A stretch of DNA of 31,952 bases from an uncultured Muribaculaceae bacterium (GCA_910585755.1 CAJUFH010000036.1:1-31952), one strand, 5' to 3'. Counted from the first letter of the stretch, positions 20,445 to 29,397 are shown. The notes: generated by a model from the sequence alone, not told the origin. A program made the numbers and translations.

Positions 20445-20861
20445 ATGAGCGAAAACACTGTGAACCAACCGGGCGGACAGCCCGAACTCGAATTATACGA
20501 CCCCTGGGCGGACGAGCCGGAGGAAGTAACGGACTGGGATGCCGAGCTTGTGGAAGCCGGGTGGAACATCATCCGTGAGAATCCCGGCATTGACTGCGGG
20601 GAATGGATCAACGAGCTGTTGCGCCAGTATCCCGCCGAGGTGGTCGACGCGCTCGGTTCTAATCCGCCCGAAGTGTTTGCCTCTCTTGCCGACTGGTGGG
20701 AGTACAAAGAGTACACCGACCCCGAGACCGGGGAGTGGCACACCCTCCGGGAATGGTCGGAGTTTTACGCGACCGACCCGGACTGTCTCCAGGAACGGCT
20801 CGAAGCCGCCAACGACCGCATCCGCGAACTTGAAAAAGAACTCTCGAAGCGCAGCGTGTAA
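20445..20861 (+). CDS. Acidic phage protein with C-terminal coiled coil, 138 aa
   Basis: The protein begins MSENTVNQPGGQPELELYDP and is strongly acidic. Its middle (AGWNIIRENPGIDCGEWINE) and second part (PPEVFASLADWWEYKEYTDP) are Trp-rich; the end (LEAANDRIRELEKELSKRS) is a coiled coil. No family is recognised. Small acidic proteins of this kind can mimic DNA (anti-restriction or anti-CRISPR), but nothing here proves it. It follows the STAS-like gene by about 20 bp on the same strand and seems to end the prophage. Confidence 0.65.
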   Translation: MSENTVNQPGGQPELELYDPWADEPEEVTDWDAELVEAGWNIIRENPGIDCGEWINELLRQYPAEVVDALGSNPPEVFASLADWWEYKEYTDPETGEWHTLREWSEFYATDPDCLQERLEAANDRIRELEKELSKRSV

Positions 20862-21428
20862 TCTCGGAAGTGCGGCGCGTAATTTGCCTCCCGGAATCCG
20901 CGGAATTCCGGAAACAGGCCGAAGCGAAATAAAGCCCGTCAGAGCGCCAAAATTCGCTCGGACGATAAACTGGCCGTCTGAACCGGCGAAAGCGATTGTA
21001 AGGCGTCTGAGGTGGCAAATACGACATATTGCGGTCGGGCGTATGAGCGGGCAAAGCATTCGCGGCCTTTGGATGGACGGAGATGGGGCCGGTTCCGGCA
21101 TCCGGCAAGAGGAGGGAGAGGGTAGGGCGTGACGTTCCCGAACGGACTTGAAATTTAGACGTTGGGAAGGAAAATTTCCCGGATGATGCCGTATGTCGGC
21201 TAAAATGATTAACTTTGCAAAACAGAAGAAAGACCCTGTGAATGGACGAGATTCCACTGAAAGGTGCGATTTTGGTGCGCACGGGGCTGTTTGTTCTGCG
21301 AACGTGGTTGAATGTGAGTGAAATGCGTCCAACGCTCAAAACTTCTCCAGCGAGTTTTAACCGGGAGAGCTGTCTTGTGGCTTCTCGGCAGGTTTTTTAG
21401 GCCGTATTTTCACTCTGTTTAAGAATTA
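20862..21428. other. Gene-poor prophage-host junction
   Basis: This stretch of about 570 bp has no convincing gene on either strand. It is GC-rich at first and mixed later. A TAACTTTG box occurs at 21210-21217 without a clear -33 element, and a frame of 52 codons from 21243 (starting MDEIPLKGAILVRTGLFVLR) has no recognisable features. A terminator-like hairpin is at 21359-21398. The prophage attachment site should lie here but cannot be identified without the other end. Confidence 0.5.
21359..21398 (+). terminator. Possible rightward terminator
   Basis: AACC...GGTT and an inner GAGAGC/GCTTCTC pairing with one bulge form a hairpin followed by six T. It would end rightward transcripts before the sppA promoter. 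The pairing is imperfect, so confidence is limited. Confidence 0.4.
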
Positions 21429-21460
21429 TTTGCGTAGTAACGCGAATTGTGTTATTTTTG
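21429..21460 (+). promoter_or_regulatory. sppA promoter
   Basis: TTTG at 21429-21432 and TATTTTTG at 21453-21460, 20 bp apart, match the Bacteroidetes promoter consensus. The start would be about 60 bp upstream of the sppA ATG at 21529. Confidence 0.65.
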
Positions 21461-21528
21461 TTGGCGGAAAAGCAGCCGCCTGAATAATGCGGCTTTCGAC
21501 GTTTCCGCCATACATACAGAAATTTAGC

Positions 21529-23301
21529 ATGCTTAAAAAATATTTTATCTCTTTTCTTGGGGCGCTCACAGCATTCTGGGTGTCGCTTATGCTGCTGTTC
21601 ATAATCGGGATTGTAATGGTTGCCGGTTCTGTTGTCGCCTCCCTCGGAGTGTCGCAGGGAGCGGTCGAGGTAAAGGACCATTCGGTGCTTGTGCTGACGC
21701 TTGACGACGTTATACAGGAGCGCTCGACAACCCCTGACTTCTTCCAGGTGATTAACGGAGAGAAGGGCGGCATCGCGCTCGACAAAATCATAAAGGCGCT
21801 CGCCGCTGCCAAGGAAGACAAACGGATTGAAGGCCTTTTCCTTGACTGCGCGGGTTCATCAGCCGGGGTCGCCACCCGCCAGGAAATCGCCGAGGCGCTC
21901 GCCGGGTTCCGTTCGTCGGGAAAGTGGGTTGTCGCATATGCCGACAGCTACACACAGGGAGAATATTACCTCGCGTCGGGTGCTGACCACCTCTTCCTCA
22001 ATCCCGCAGGCATGGTTGACCTTCACGGGTTCGGCGGGGCGGTTACCTTCTATAAGGGGCTGCTCGACAAAGCCGGCGTTGAGATGCAGGTGTTCAAGGT
22101 CGGCACTTACAAAAGCGCTGTCGAACCTTACATTCTGACCTCGATGAGCGAGCCTAGCCGCATGCAGACCCGCATCTATCTCGACGCCCTCTGGAACAAC
22201 ACCGTAAACGCGATTGCCGCGAACCGGGGTATCGCCGCCGGAGAAATCAACCAGTTCGCCGACTCGCTTTACACTCTCGCCTGGAACCCGAAAGAGTTCG
22301 TGGCTCACAAATATGTCGACGAACTCCGTTACCGACATGAGGTTATCGACTTCATGAAGGAGCAGACCGGCCGCAAGAAGGACGATGACCTGCGCTCGGT
22401 AAGCCTGAAAGACTATCTCGCTACCGCCGCTATTCCCCACGAAAAATCTGACAAGAACAAAATCGCCGTATATTACGCCGCGGGCGACATCACAGAAAAC
22501 GGCCGCGACGGTATCGCGAGCGAAAGGGTCGTGCCTGACATTCTCGATATCGCGGAGGACGATGATATTTCCGGTCTCGTGCTAAGGGTTAACTCCGGCG
22601 GCGGATCGGCCTTCGCTTCCGAACAGATTTGGGAAGCGCTCGAAGTGCTCAAGCAGAATGGTAAGAAATTCTATGTGTCGATGGGAGATGCCGCCGCTTC
22701 GGGTGGCTATTATATCTCCTGCGGAGCCGACAAGATTTACGCGGATTCAACGACTCTGACCGGCTCGATCGGCATATTCGGCATGATTCCTTGCGCCAAA
22801 GGTCTCCTCGAAGACAAGCTCGGTCTGAACTTCGACTACGTCACGACCAACGCCAACAGCGCGTTTCCCTCGCTCGTCAAAGAGGTAACCCCCTTCCAGC
22901 GGGCGCAGATGCAGGCGAACATCAGCCGCGGTTACGAGCTGTTCACTTCCCGCTGCGCCGAAGGGCGCGGGATTTCCCAGGACTCCATCAAGGCAATAGG
23001 GGAAGGCCGCGTCTGGGCCGGCGTCGACGCTTTGAAAATCGGTCTTGTCGACGAGCTCGGCAATCTTACCGACGCTGTCGAGGGGATGGCCTCCGAGCTT
23101 GGTTTCATGAAATACCAGGTAATCGATTATCCTAACCCGAAAAAAGACTTTATGGCGATTCTCGCGGAGCTTGACTCGCAGATGAAGCTCCGTGCGCTTA
23201 AAGAGGAACTCGGCCCGGTATATCCCGTTTATGACCATATGAAGAAAATCGCGTCGTTGGATCCGGTACAGGCCCGCGCCGCTCTTCCCGTTATTGAGTA
23301 A
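21529..23301 (+). CDS. sppA: Signal peptide peptidase SppA (67 kDa type)
   Basis: The 590-aa serine protease of the inner membrane digests released signal peptides. An N-terminal anchor (residues about 5-40) is followed by the tandem S49 domains. The general base Lys195 is in VGTYKSAVEP and the nucleophile Ser391 in MGDAAASGGYY, a spacing like that of the E. coli enzyme (Lys209/Ser409), where both residues come from different halves. NSGGGSAF near 355-362 is the oxyanion-hole region. The ATG at 21529 was preferred because it begins directly at the membrane anchor; an earlier ATG at 21487 adds 14 unlikely residues. It is followed closely by lpxK. Confidence 0.95.
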   Translation: MLKKYFISFLGALTAFWVSLMLLFIIGIVMVAGSVVASLGVSQGAVEVKDHSVLVLTLDDVIQERSTTPDFFQVINGEKGGIALDKIIKALAAAKEDKRIEGLFLDCAGSSAGVATRQEIAEALAGFRSSGKWVVAYADSYTQGEYYLASGADHLFLNPAGMVDLHGFGGAVTFYKGLLDKAGVEMQVFKVGTYKSAVEPYILTSMSEPSRMQTRIYLDALWNNTVNAIAANRGIAAGEINQFADSLYTLAWNPKEFVAHKYVDELRYRHEVIDFMKEQTGRKKDDDLRSVSLKDYLATAAIPHEKSDKNKIAVYYAAGDITENGRDGIASERVVPDILDIAEDDDISGLVLRVNSGGGSAFASEQIWEALEVLKQNGKKFYVSMGDAAASGGYYISCGADKIYADSTTLTGSIGIFGMIPCAKGLLEDKLGLNFDYVTTNANSAFPSLVKEVTPFQRAQMQANISRGYELFTSRCAEGRGISQDSIKAIGEGRVWAGVDALKIGLVDELGNLTDAVEGMASELGFMKYQVIDYPNPKKDFMAILAELDSQMKLRALKEELGPVYPVYDHMKKIASLDPVQARAALPVIE

Positions 23302-23326
23302 TACTATTTAATCCCCCCTTCCTCAG

Positions 23327-24415
23327 TTGCCGAAAAATACCTTCTTATCGAATTTCGTGCTGCTCCCCCTTTCGAAACTTTACGGTCTCGGAATGGGGAT
23401 GAGGAATCTTATGTTCAAATGGGGGGTGTTGAAGCAGCGTGAGTTCGGTGTGCCCGTCGTGGTAGTAGGGAATATCGCTGTCGGGGGGACGGGAAAGACA
23501 CCCCATACGGAATATGTGCTCGACCTTCTGAAGTTCAAGTACCATATCGGGATGCTTAGCCGCGGATACAAGCGCAAGACAAAGGGTTTTGTGCTTGCCA
23601 CGAGGAAGTCGACCCCCGACGACATCGGCGACGAGCCTTTCCAGATTTACAAGAAGTTCGGGCGCGACGTGACGGTGGCTGTTTGCGAGGACCGTTGTGT
23701 CGGTATCGAGGAGATGCTGCGGATTGATCCGAAAATCAATCTGATTGTGCTTGACGACGCGTTTCAGCACAGATATGTCAAGCCGACGGTCTCTGTCGTG
23801 CTGACGGAGTTTTCCAATCCTTTGTTCTACGACAAGCTGCTTCCCTACGGCCGTCTCCGCGAACCTGTCAACGCGATATACCGCGCCGACATGGTGGTGG
23901 TGACGAAATGCCCCCCGCAGCTCAAGGCCCTCGAATATCGTATTTTCAAGAACAACCTCAAACTTTTCCCATACCAGAAGCTGTTCTTCTCGACTTATGA
24001 CTACGGCTCGCTTCTCCCCGTATTCCCCGATGAGGCTCCGGCTCCCCCCCATCTCTCCTGGCTTACTTCCGCGGACTCCATAATGGTGATTGCCGGAATC
24101 GCGAACCCGAAGCCGTTTATTAGATATGTAAAGAGTTTCGCGGCGAAAGTCAAGGTCAAGGGGTATCCTGACCACCATGATTTCTCAAAGCGCGATATGG
24201 AGGTTATCGGGCGCCTGTTCGGCCAGCTTCCCGGCGACCGCCGGCTGATTGTCACGACCGAGAAGGATGCTGTGCGTCTCGCGTCAAACCCGTATTTCCC
24301 TCAGGAATTGAAAAGCCGGATATATTATCTGCCCGTAAAGGTCAAGTTCGACCCGCATAATGTAGACTCGTTCGATGTCGAGCTTCAGAAAGCGCTTCTG
24401 AACTCAATAAGGTAG
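23327..24415 (+). CDS. lpxK: Tetraacyldisaccharide 4'-kinase LpxK
   Basis: This 362-aa membrane-bound kinase phosphorylates the 4' position of the lipid A disaccharide precursor, using ATP. The N-terminal amphipathic helix (LSKLYGLGMGMRNLMF) binds the membrane, and the P-loop is GGTGKTP near residues 53-59. LSRGYKRKTKGF, DDIGDEPFQIYKKF and IVLDDAFQHRYVKP are the other conserved blocks, and ITKEDAVRL-like TTEKDAVRL follows near 300. The start is TTG at 23327, because an in-frame stop lies 18 bp upstream and no ATG occurs before the conserved region. It probably shares the sppA transcript. Confidence 0.95.
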   Translation: MPKNTFLSNFVLLPLSKLYGLGMGMRNLMFKWGVLKQREFGVPVVVVGNIAVGGTGKTPHTEYVLDLLKFKYHIGMLSRGYKRKTKGFVLATRKSTPDDIGDEPFQIYKKFGRDVTVAVCEDRCVGIEEMLRIDPKINLIVLDDAFQHRYVKPTVSVVLTEFSNPLFYDKLLPYGRLREPVNAIYRADMVVVTKCPPQLKALEYRIFKNNLKLFPYQKLFFSTYDYGSLLPVFPDEAPAPPHLSWLTSADSIMVIAGIANPKPFIRYVKSFAAKVKVKGYPDHHDFSKRDMEVIGRLFGQLPGDRRLIVTTEKDAVRLASNPYFPQELKSRIYYLPVKVKFDPHNVDSFDVELQKALLNSIR

Positions 24416-24521
24416 GGGGAGCTTTTTTCAACGGCATCCGGCGCTGTCGCGCCAAACTTTAACACAAGATTTTACGTTTCAACATTGCGGTTGCTTTTGC
24501 CGCGTTAATACCTTGAACACG

Positions 24522-25334
24522 ATGTTAGAAAAAATCAACCAGACTGCGGAATTCCTTCGTTCCAAGGTCGCCGACATGCCCAAGCTGGCAGTTATTCTTG
24601 GCACGGGTCTCGGCCCGATTGCCGACCTGATCGAGGATAAGATCGTCATTCCCTATTCCGAGATTCCCAATTTCCCGGTGTCGACCGTCGAAGGCCACAG
24701 CGGAAACTTTATTTTCGGCAATCTCGCCGGAAAGCGCGTGATGGCCATGCAGGGCCGCTTCCACTACTACGAGGGTTACGACATGAAGACCGTGACCTTC
24801 CCCGTGCGCGTGATGCGCGCACTCGGAGTGGAGACGCTTATTGTCTCCAACGCCGCCGGCGGAATGAACAAGGAGTTCCGTGTCGGCGACGTAATGGTCA
24901 TTACTGACCATATCAACCTCTTCCCCGAGAATCCACTCCGCGGCAAGAACTACAACGAGCTGGGCGTGCGTTTCCCCGCCATGACCGAGGCATACAGCAA
25001 GCGGCTCGTCGCTATCGCCGACGGCGTGGCGGCCGAAAAGGGAATCCGCCTGATGCACGGCGTCTATGTCGGCACTACCGGGCCTACGTTCGAAACTCCG
25101 GCGGAATATGAGTATTTCCGCATCATCGGCGGCGACGCTGTCGGCATGTCGACTGTGCCCGAGGTCATCGTCGCCAATCACGGCGGCATGGAGGTGTTCG
25201 GCCTTTCAGTCATCACCGACCTCGGCGGCAAGGATGTCACCCAGGTGCCGACCCATGAGGAGGTGCAGATGGCCGCCAAGACCGCTGAGCCTGTCACCAA
25301 GATGCTCGTTCACGAACTCATTGCCCGTCTCTGA
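24522..25334 (+). CDS. Purine nucleoside phosphorylase (trimeric type)
   Basis: The 270-aa enzyme splits purine nucleosides with phosphate to give the base and ribose-1-phosphate (EC 2.4.2.1). Motifs: VILGTGLGP (phosphate loop, residues about 26-34), VEGHSGNF, MQGRFHYYEGY, VSNAAGGMN, GVYVGTTGPTFETPAEYEYF and GMSTVPEVIVANHGG. Length and motifs fit the trimeric low-molecular-mass class. An in-frame TTG 9 bp upstream is a possible alternative start. It lies 106 bp after lpxK, in which no clear promoter is seen, and 2 bp before thiL. Confidence 0.95.
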   Translation: MLEKINQTAEFLRSKVADMPKLAVILGTGLGPIADLIEDKIVIPYSEIPNFPVSTVEGHSGNFIFGNLAGKRVMAMQGRFHYYEGYDMKTVTFPVRVMRALGVETLIVSNAAGGMNKEFRVGDVMVITDHINLFPENPLRGKNYNELGVRFPAMTEAYSKRLVAIADGVAAEKGIRLMHGVYVGTTGPTFETPAEYEYFRIIGGDAVGMSTVPEVIVANHGGMEVFGLSVITDLGGKDVTQVPTHEEVQMAAKTAEPVTKMLVHELIARL

Positions 25335-25336
25335 TT

Positions 25337-26437
25337 ATGGAAGAGCAGGGTACTGAAATATCGACCCTCGGCGAATTCGGCCTTATCGACCGGCTTACTA
25401 AGGATGTCGCGCTGAAAAATCCCTCCACTCTGAAGGGTGTCGGCGACGACTGTGCCGTGCTGGAATTTCAGCCTGGACAGGAGGTGCTCGTCACCACCGA
25501 CCTGCTGGTCGAGGGTGTCCACTTTGACCTTACCTATGTCCCCTTGAAGCATCTGGGCTACAAGGCGGTCGTTGTCAACCTTTCCGATATTTACGCCATG
25601 GGAGGGACTCCCCGCCAGATTACCGTGTCGCTTGCCATATCGCGCCGTTTCACGGTCGAGCATATCGAGGAGCTGTATGCGGGCATACGTCTGGCGTGCG
25701 AGGTCTACGGCGTTGACCTTGTCGGGGGAGACACTACCTCGTCGCGTTCGGGCCTGCTGATTTCCGTGACCGCTGTCGGGGAGGCCCCGAAAGGCGGGGT
25801 AATCTACCGTTCGGGAGCGAAGGACACAGACCTGATCTGTGTTTCCGGCGACCTGGGTGCGGCCTATATGGGGCTGCAACTGCTTGAACGGGAAAAGGTT
25901 GCCTCGGCCGGGCAGCGCGACTTTCAGCCCGAGTTCCAGGGGAAGGAGTATCTGCTGGAGCGCCAGTTGAAACCGGAGGCGCGTCGCGACGTTGTCGAGG
26001 CGCTCGCGAAGGCCGGAATAAAGCCTACGTCGATGATGGATGTTTCCGACGGACTCTCGTCGGAACTTCTCCATATATGTAAAGAGAGCAATGTCGGATG
26101 CCGCGTCTACGAGGACCGCATACCCATAGACTATCAGACGGCCGTGATGGCGGAGGAACTGAACATGAACCTGGTTACCGCCGCCATGAACGGGGGCGAG
26201 GACTACGAGTTGCTGTTCACGATTCCGCTCCATGCCCACGAGGAGATAAAGAAGGTGCCCGGGGTGAAAGTCATCGGACACATTACCGCTCCCTCGCTCG
26301 GATGCGCGATGGTTACCCGCGACGGCGGGGAGATTCCTATCCGGGCCCAGGGGTGGAACGCCCTTGTATCCGATGCCCCCGCCTCTCCGTCGGTCGCTCC
26401 CACATCCGATACGGACAGCTCCGACAAAGCGGAATAA
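25337..26437 (+). CDS. thiL: Thiamine-monophosphate kinase ThiL
   Basis: The 366-aa enzyme makes thiamine diphosphate from thiamine monophosphate and ATP. Conserved blocks are GEFGLIDRL near the start, GVGDDCAVL (metal-binding Asp), TTDLLVEGVHF, GYKAVVVNLSDIYAMGGTP, LVGGDTTSS, MDVSDGLSSEL and NGGEDYELLFT. The protein ends with about 25 low-complexity residues rich in Pro, Ser, Thr and Asp beyond the usual end. It starts 2 bp after the phosphorylase stop, so the two are cotranscribed. A strong terminator follows. Confidence 0.95.
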   Translation: MEEQGTEISTLGEFGLIDRLTKDVALKNPSTLKGVGDDCAVLEFQPGQEVLVTTDLLVEGVHFDLTYVPLKHLGYKAVVVNLSDIYAMGGTPRQITVSLAISRRFTVEHIEELYAGIRLACEVYGVDLVGGDTTSSRSGLLISVTAVGEAPKGGVIYRSGAKDTDLICVSGDLGAAYMGLQLLEREKVASAGQRDFQPEFQGKEYLLERQLKPEARRDVVEALAKAGIKPTSMMDVSDGLSSELLHICKESNVGCRVYEDRIPIDYQTAVMAEELNMNLVTAAMNGGEDYELLFTIPLHAHEEIKKVPGVKVIGHITAPSLGCAMVTRDGGEIPIRAQGWNALVSDAPASPSVAPTSDTDSSDKAE

Positions 26438-26456
26438 TCAAATAATGAGGAATCAA

Positions 26457-26496
26457 ATAATCCGGGTTTCGCGTGGCGTTTCCCGGATTATTTTCG
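26457..26496 (+). terminator. Rho-independent terminator after thiL
   Basis: A perfect 10-bp stem (ATAATCCGGG with CCCGGATTAT, 15-base loop) at 26457-26491 is followed by TTTTCG. It separates the sppA-to-thiL genes from nusB. Confidence 0.8.
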
Positions 26497-26504
26497 TACC
26501 TTTG
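26497..26504 (+). promoter_or_regulatory. nusB promoter -7 box
   Basis: TACCTTTG directly after the terminator fits the TAnnTTTG box. No good -33 TTTG is at the expected distance, where the terminator stem lies. The start would be near 26511, leaving a leader of about 60 nt before nusB. Confidence 0.55.
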
Positions 26505-26571
26505 CGTCGGATTTTGCGCTCTGCCGCGGCAGAACGCCACTCAACCTCTGATACAAGCAAGTAACAAGAAG

Positions 26572-28002
26572 ATGGTAAATCGAATTTTGATAAGGATTAA
26601 AGTTGTGCAGATGCTTTATTCATATCTGCTGACACGCAATGATTTCCAGGTCGCCACGACTCCGACGAAGGACACGCGTGACGGGAAATACGCTCTTTCG
26701 CTCTACCATGACTTGCTGTTACTGATTCTCGAGCTTTCGGGATATAACGTCAAGGGCCCGGGTTCATCCTCGCCGATGGACACGCTCAAATATTCCAACA
26801 TGCTCTCCGAAAACAAGCTCGCGAAGGCTCTTAGCGGCGACCTCGCGGTGCGCGAACTGATTGCCAAGGGCTCTGAGACGATTGCCGATTTCGATCCGGC
26901 GCTCGTCCGCCTTTACGGAGTGATAACGCAGTCGGCCGTATTCAGCGATTTCAATAAGAAACGCAAAACGGAGATGGCTGACGAGGCCCGCTTCTGGAGC
27001 GTCGTGCTCAACACGATTGTCGCCAAGGAGCCGCTGGTCCTCGAAGCCGCCCGCAAGAACGCCAACTTCACCATTGCCGGATTCCGCGAAGGAATTGATA
27101 TGGCCGTGCGCACGATTGAGGAGTTTGTCGATGTCCGCAGCTCCCTCGCATCCGCGTCGAAATCCCTCGAGGAATCGCTTCGGAAGGCATACGACCTATA
27201 TCACGCGCTGCTTTATCTGCCCGTGGCGATTACCGACTATGAGCGCGACCGCCTGGAGGCTGCCAAAGAAAAATACTGCCCTTCGCCTGAGGACCTTAAC
27301 CCGAACATGAGGTTCGTCGACAACAGGTATGTGGAGGCGATTCGCAATAATCCAGACATGGTCGAATATCTGAAGAAGCACCCTGTCGGCTGGGAAGAGG
27401 ATTTTTATCTGGTCAAGGACCTTATGGATAAAATCCGCGTTTCCGAGATTTACCAGGCTTATATGGATTCGGAGGATCCGGCCACGCTCGCATCGGACTG
27501 CGACTTATGGCGCCAGTTGCTGAAGTCGGTCGTATTCCCCTCTGACGCGCTCGCTGAGTCCCTCGAATCGAAATCGGTTTACTGGAACGACGACCTGGCG
27601 ATTATGGGTACTTTCACCCTCAAAACCATCAAGCAGATGGGTGCCAAGGGGAACCGCGACATAGAGCTGCTGCCGTTCTTCAAGGATGACGACGACAAGC
27701 GTTTCGGCCCCGACCTCTTTATGTATGCCGTCAAAGGCCGGGAGGAGTTCCGCGGGTATATCGACCGGTTCGTAAACGGCTCGCAATGGGATCCGGAGCG
27801 TCTGGCTTTCATGGATATCGTGGTGCTCCTGGCGGCGATTGCCGAGCTGGTACATTATCCGTCGATTCCTGTCCCGGTTACCATCAACGAGTATGTCGAG
27901 ATTGCCAATTATTACAGCTCGCCGCGCAGCGGCCAGTTTGTCAACGGCATGCTCTTCTCGATAACCAATTACCTAAAGGAAACGGGGGTAATCAACAAGT
28001 AA
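26572..28002 (+). CDS. nusB: Transcription antitermination factor NusB, long form
   Basis: NusB binds boxA RNA with NusE and suppresses termination in rRNA operons. The start MVNRILIRIKVVQMLYSYLL, the block CPSPEDLNPNMRFVDN, YWNDDLAIMGTFTLKTIKQ, LLPFFKDDDDKRFG and the end PSIPVPVTINEYVEIANYYS are characteristic of Bacteroidetes NusB, which is usually near 300 aa. This one is 476 aa. The extra 165 residues sit between the first helix and LRKAYDLYHALLYL, and look like a diverged copy of the following part: YALSLYHDLLLL resembles KAYDLYHALLYL, and ARFWSVVLNTIV resembles CDLWRQLLKSVV. The ATG at 26572 begins the family sequence. Confidence 0.9.
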   Translation: MVNRILIRIKVVQMLYSYLLTRNDFQVATTPTKDTRDGKYALSLYHDLLLLILELSGYNVKGPGSSSPMDTLKYSNMLSENKLAKALSGDLAVRELIAKGSETIADFDPALVRLYGVITQSAVFSDFNKKRKTEMADEARFWSVVLNTIVAKEPLVLEAARKNANFTIAGFREGIDMAVRTIEEFVDVRSSLASASKSLEESLRKAYDLYHALLYLPVAITDYERDRLEAAKEKYCPSPEDLNPNMRFVDNRYVEAIRNNPDMVEYLKKHPVGWEEDFYLVKDLMDKIRVSEIYQAYMDSEDPATLASDCDLWRQLLKSVVFPSDALAESLESKSVYWNDDLAIMGTFTLKTIKQMGAKGNRDIELLPFFKDDDDKRFGPDLFMYAVKGREEFRGYIDRFVNGSQWDPERLAFMDIVVLLAAIAELVHYPSIPVPVTINEYVEIANYYSSPRSGQFVNGMLFSITNYLKETGVINK

Positions 28003-28023
28003 AGTCATTTAATAACGAAAGAT

Positions 28024-28362
28024 ATGTTACAGAATCTTATCCCTCTTCAGGCCGACGCGACTGCCGCAGGCGGCGGTTGGTCTTCAATGATCATGATCGT
28101 TCTGCTAATCGCGATTTTCTATTTTCTGATGATCCGTCCGCAGCAGAAGAAACAGAAAGAAATCAAGAAGTTCCGCGACGCCCTGACCAAAGGGGACAAC
28201 GTGATTACCGCCGGCGGCATCTATGGCCGCATCTGCGAGGTTAAGGACAACGCTTTCATAATCTCCATCGCCGACGGCGTGAAGATCAAAATCGACAAAG
28301 GTTCGGTTTATCCTTCCGCCGCTGATGCGCAGGAGCAGCAGGCTGCCGAGGGTAAGAAATAA
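28024..28362 (+). CDS. yajC: Preprotein translocase subunit YajC
   Basis: The 112-aa protein of the SecDF-YajC complex has one membrane helix (residues about 20-38, SSMIMIVLLIAIFYFLMI) followed by the conserved RPQQKKQKEIKKFRDALTKG, DNVITAGGIYGRI and KVKEV-type strands. The C-terminal tail is Ala/Gln-rich. It sits 21 bp after nusB and 16 bp before the YbbR gene, as in other Bacteroidales. Confidence 0.95.
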   Translation: MLQNLIPLQADATAAGGGWSSMIMIVLLIAIFYFLMIRPQQKKQKEIKKFRDALTKGDNVITAGGIYGRICEVKDNAFIISIADGVKIKIDKGSVYPSAADAQEQQAAEGKK

Positions 28363-28378
28363 TCTTGCCTGACATGCG

Positions 28379-29374
28379 ATGGCTCTGCGTCAACGTTATG
28401 ATACTTTGAAGAAGGGGTTGCGCTCTACAATGGGGCGCAACGCCCTTACTTTTTTTGTGTTCCTGCTGATTTCGACGGTATTCTGGTTCCTGATGGCGCT
28501 AAACGACGAGGTGCAGCACGATTTCCGCCTTCCTGTCTCACTGGTGGATTTTCCGGAAGACGTCACTATACTTTCAGGCGCTACAAACACGCTGACCGTT
28601 ACAGTCAAGGATAAGGAAAGCTCCCTGATGAAGTTCGCATGGGGCGGGATGCCTATGTTGCGGCTGAGCTATGAGGAGTTTTTGAAGTCGGGAGAGCACT
28701 CTCTGGTGTTTTCCGTGAACCAGCTCAATTCGTCGGTCAGGGGCGTTTTCGGTCCAACGGCCACTATTCTCGCCGTGCGCCCCGATTCTCTGAACCTCGT
28801 CTATACCCGTAACCCGGGGATTAAGACCAGGGTTAGGATGGATGTTGACGCGCATACCCAGCCCCAGTGTGTGCAGTACGGCTCGGTAACGATGTCGCCG
28901 GACTCGGTGATGCTGTACTCAAATTCCAATGAGCTGTACTCGGTCGCCGAATTGCGTACCGCGCCTGTTGTGCTACGCAACCTTGCTGATACGACTGTCG
29001 TAGAGACGAAGCTCGTCGTGCCTGAAGGTATGAGGGCTATCCCCTCCACAGTCCATCTCACGGTGCCTGTCGAGCCCCTGGTCAGCAAGACGCGGCGGGT
29101 GGAATTGCAGGTTGTCGACGCGCCGGAGGGGCATCGTCTGGTGCCTTTCCCCTCTGTGGTCGAGGTCTCTTTCCTGATGCCGAAAAGCCTTTACAACAAG
29201 GAAAACTCACCTGTGGAGGCGTTTGTGGAGTACCCGGGAATGCCCTTCGCCATGTCTTCCCCGGATGGCAAATCTTCCTCGACGTTGCCGGTGCAGGTTG
29301 GCGTTATGCCTCCGTATTACAGGAATGTCCAGGTTTCTCCGGCCAATGTCGAATACGTTATAGAGCGCGACTGA
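28379..29374 (+). CDS. YbbR-like domain protein
   Basis: The 331-aa protein has an N-terminal anchor (residues about 20-42, NALTFFVFLLISTVFWFLMA) and a periplasmic part of YbbR-like beta domains; LPVSLVDFPEDVTI and LTVTVKD mark the first. YbbR/CdaR proteins regulate diadenylate cyclase in Firmicutes; in Bacteroidetes their role is unclear. Gene order nusB-yajC-ybbR is typical. The coaE gene that I recall following it in Bacteroides is not here; a terminator follows instead. Confidence 0.85.
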   Translation: MALRQRYDTLKKGLRSTMGRNALTFFVFLLISTVFWFLMALNDEVQHDFRLPVSLVDFPEDVTILSGATNTLTVTVKDKESSLMKFAWGGMPMLRLSYEEFLKSGEHSLVFSVNQLNSSVRGVFGPTATILAVRPDSLNLVYTRNPGIKTRVRMDVDAHTQPQCVQYGSVTMSPDSVMLYSNSNELYSVAELRTAPVVLRNLADTTVVETKLVVPEGMRAIPSTVHLTVPVEPLVSKTRRVELQVVDAPEGHRLVPFPSVVEVSFLMPKSLYNKENSPVEAFVEYPGMPFAMSSPDGKSSSTLPVQVGVMPPYYRNVQVSPANVEYVIERD

Positions 29375-29397
29375 CAGGCGGTCATTCAAAACATACG

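Larger units (their letters stand above)
1..20861. mobile_element. Temperate prophage, left end outside the window
   Basis: The segment combines an S24-type repressor with tandem operators, a leftward operon of recombination, replication and methylation genes, YopX, a tRNA cluster and a structural gene. Together these are typical of a temperate phage of Bacteroidales. Genes are packed with 4-bp ATGA overlaps over most of 17 kb. The host gene sppA starts at 21529, so the right boundary lies between 20862 and about 21430. I see no integrase, terminase, portal or capsid gene, so those must lie left of the window or be lost. The exact attachment site could not be found because only one end is visible. 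Confidence 0.85.

Noticed and set aside
20493..21332. Leftward long frames opposite the acidic protein gene and in the junction
   Set aside because: They have low-complexity Arg/Pro/Ser composition, overlap a plausible rightward gene and show no fold or motif.
25310..26281. Leftward 323-codon frame opposite thiL
   Set aside because: It is antisense to thiL, whose motifs are complete, and has no recognisable features.
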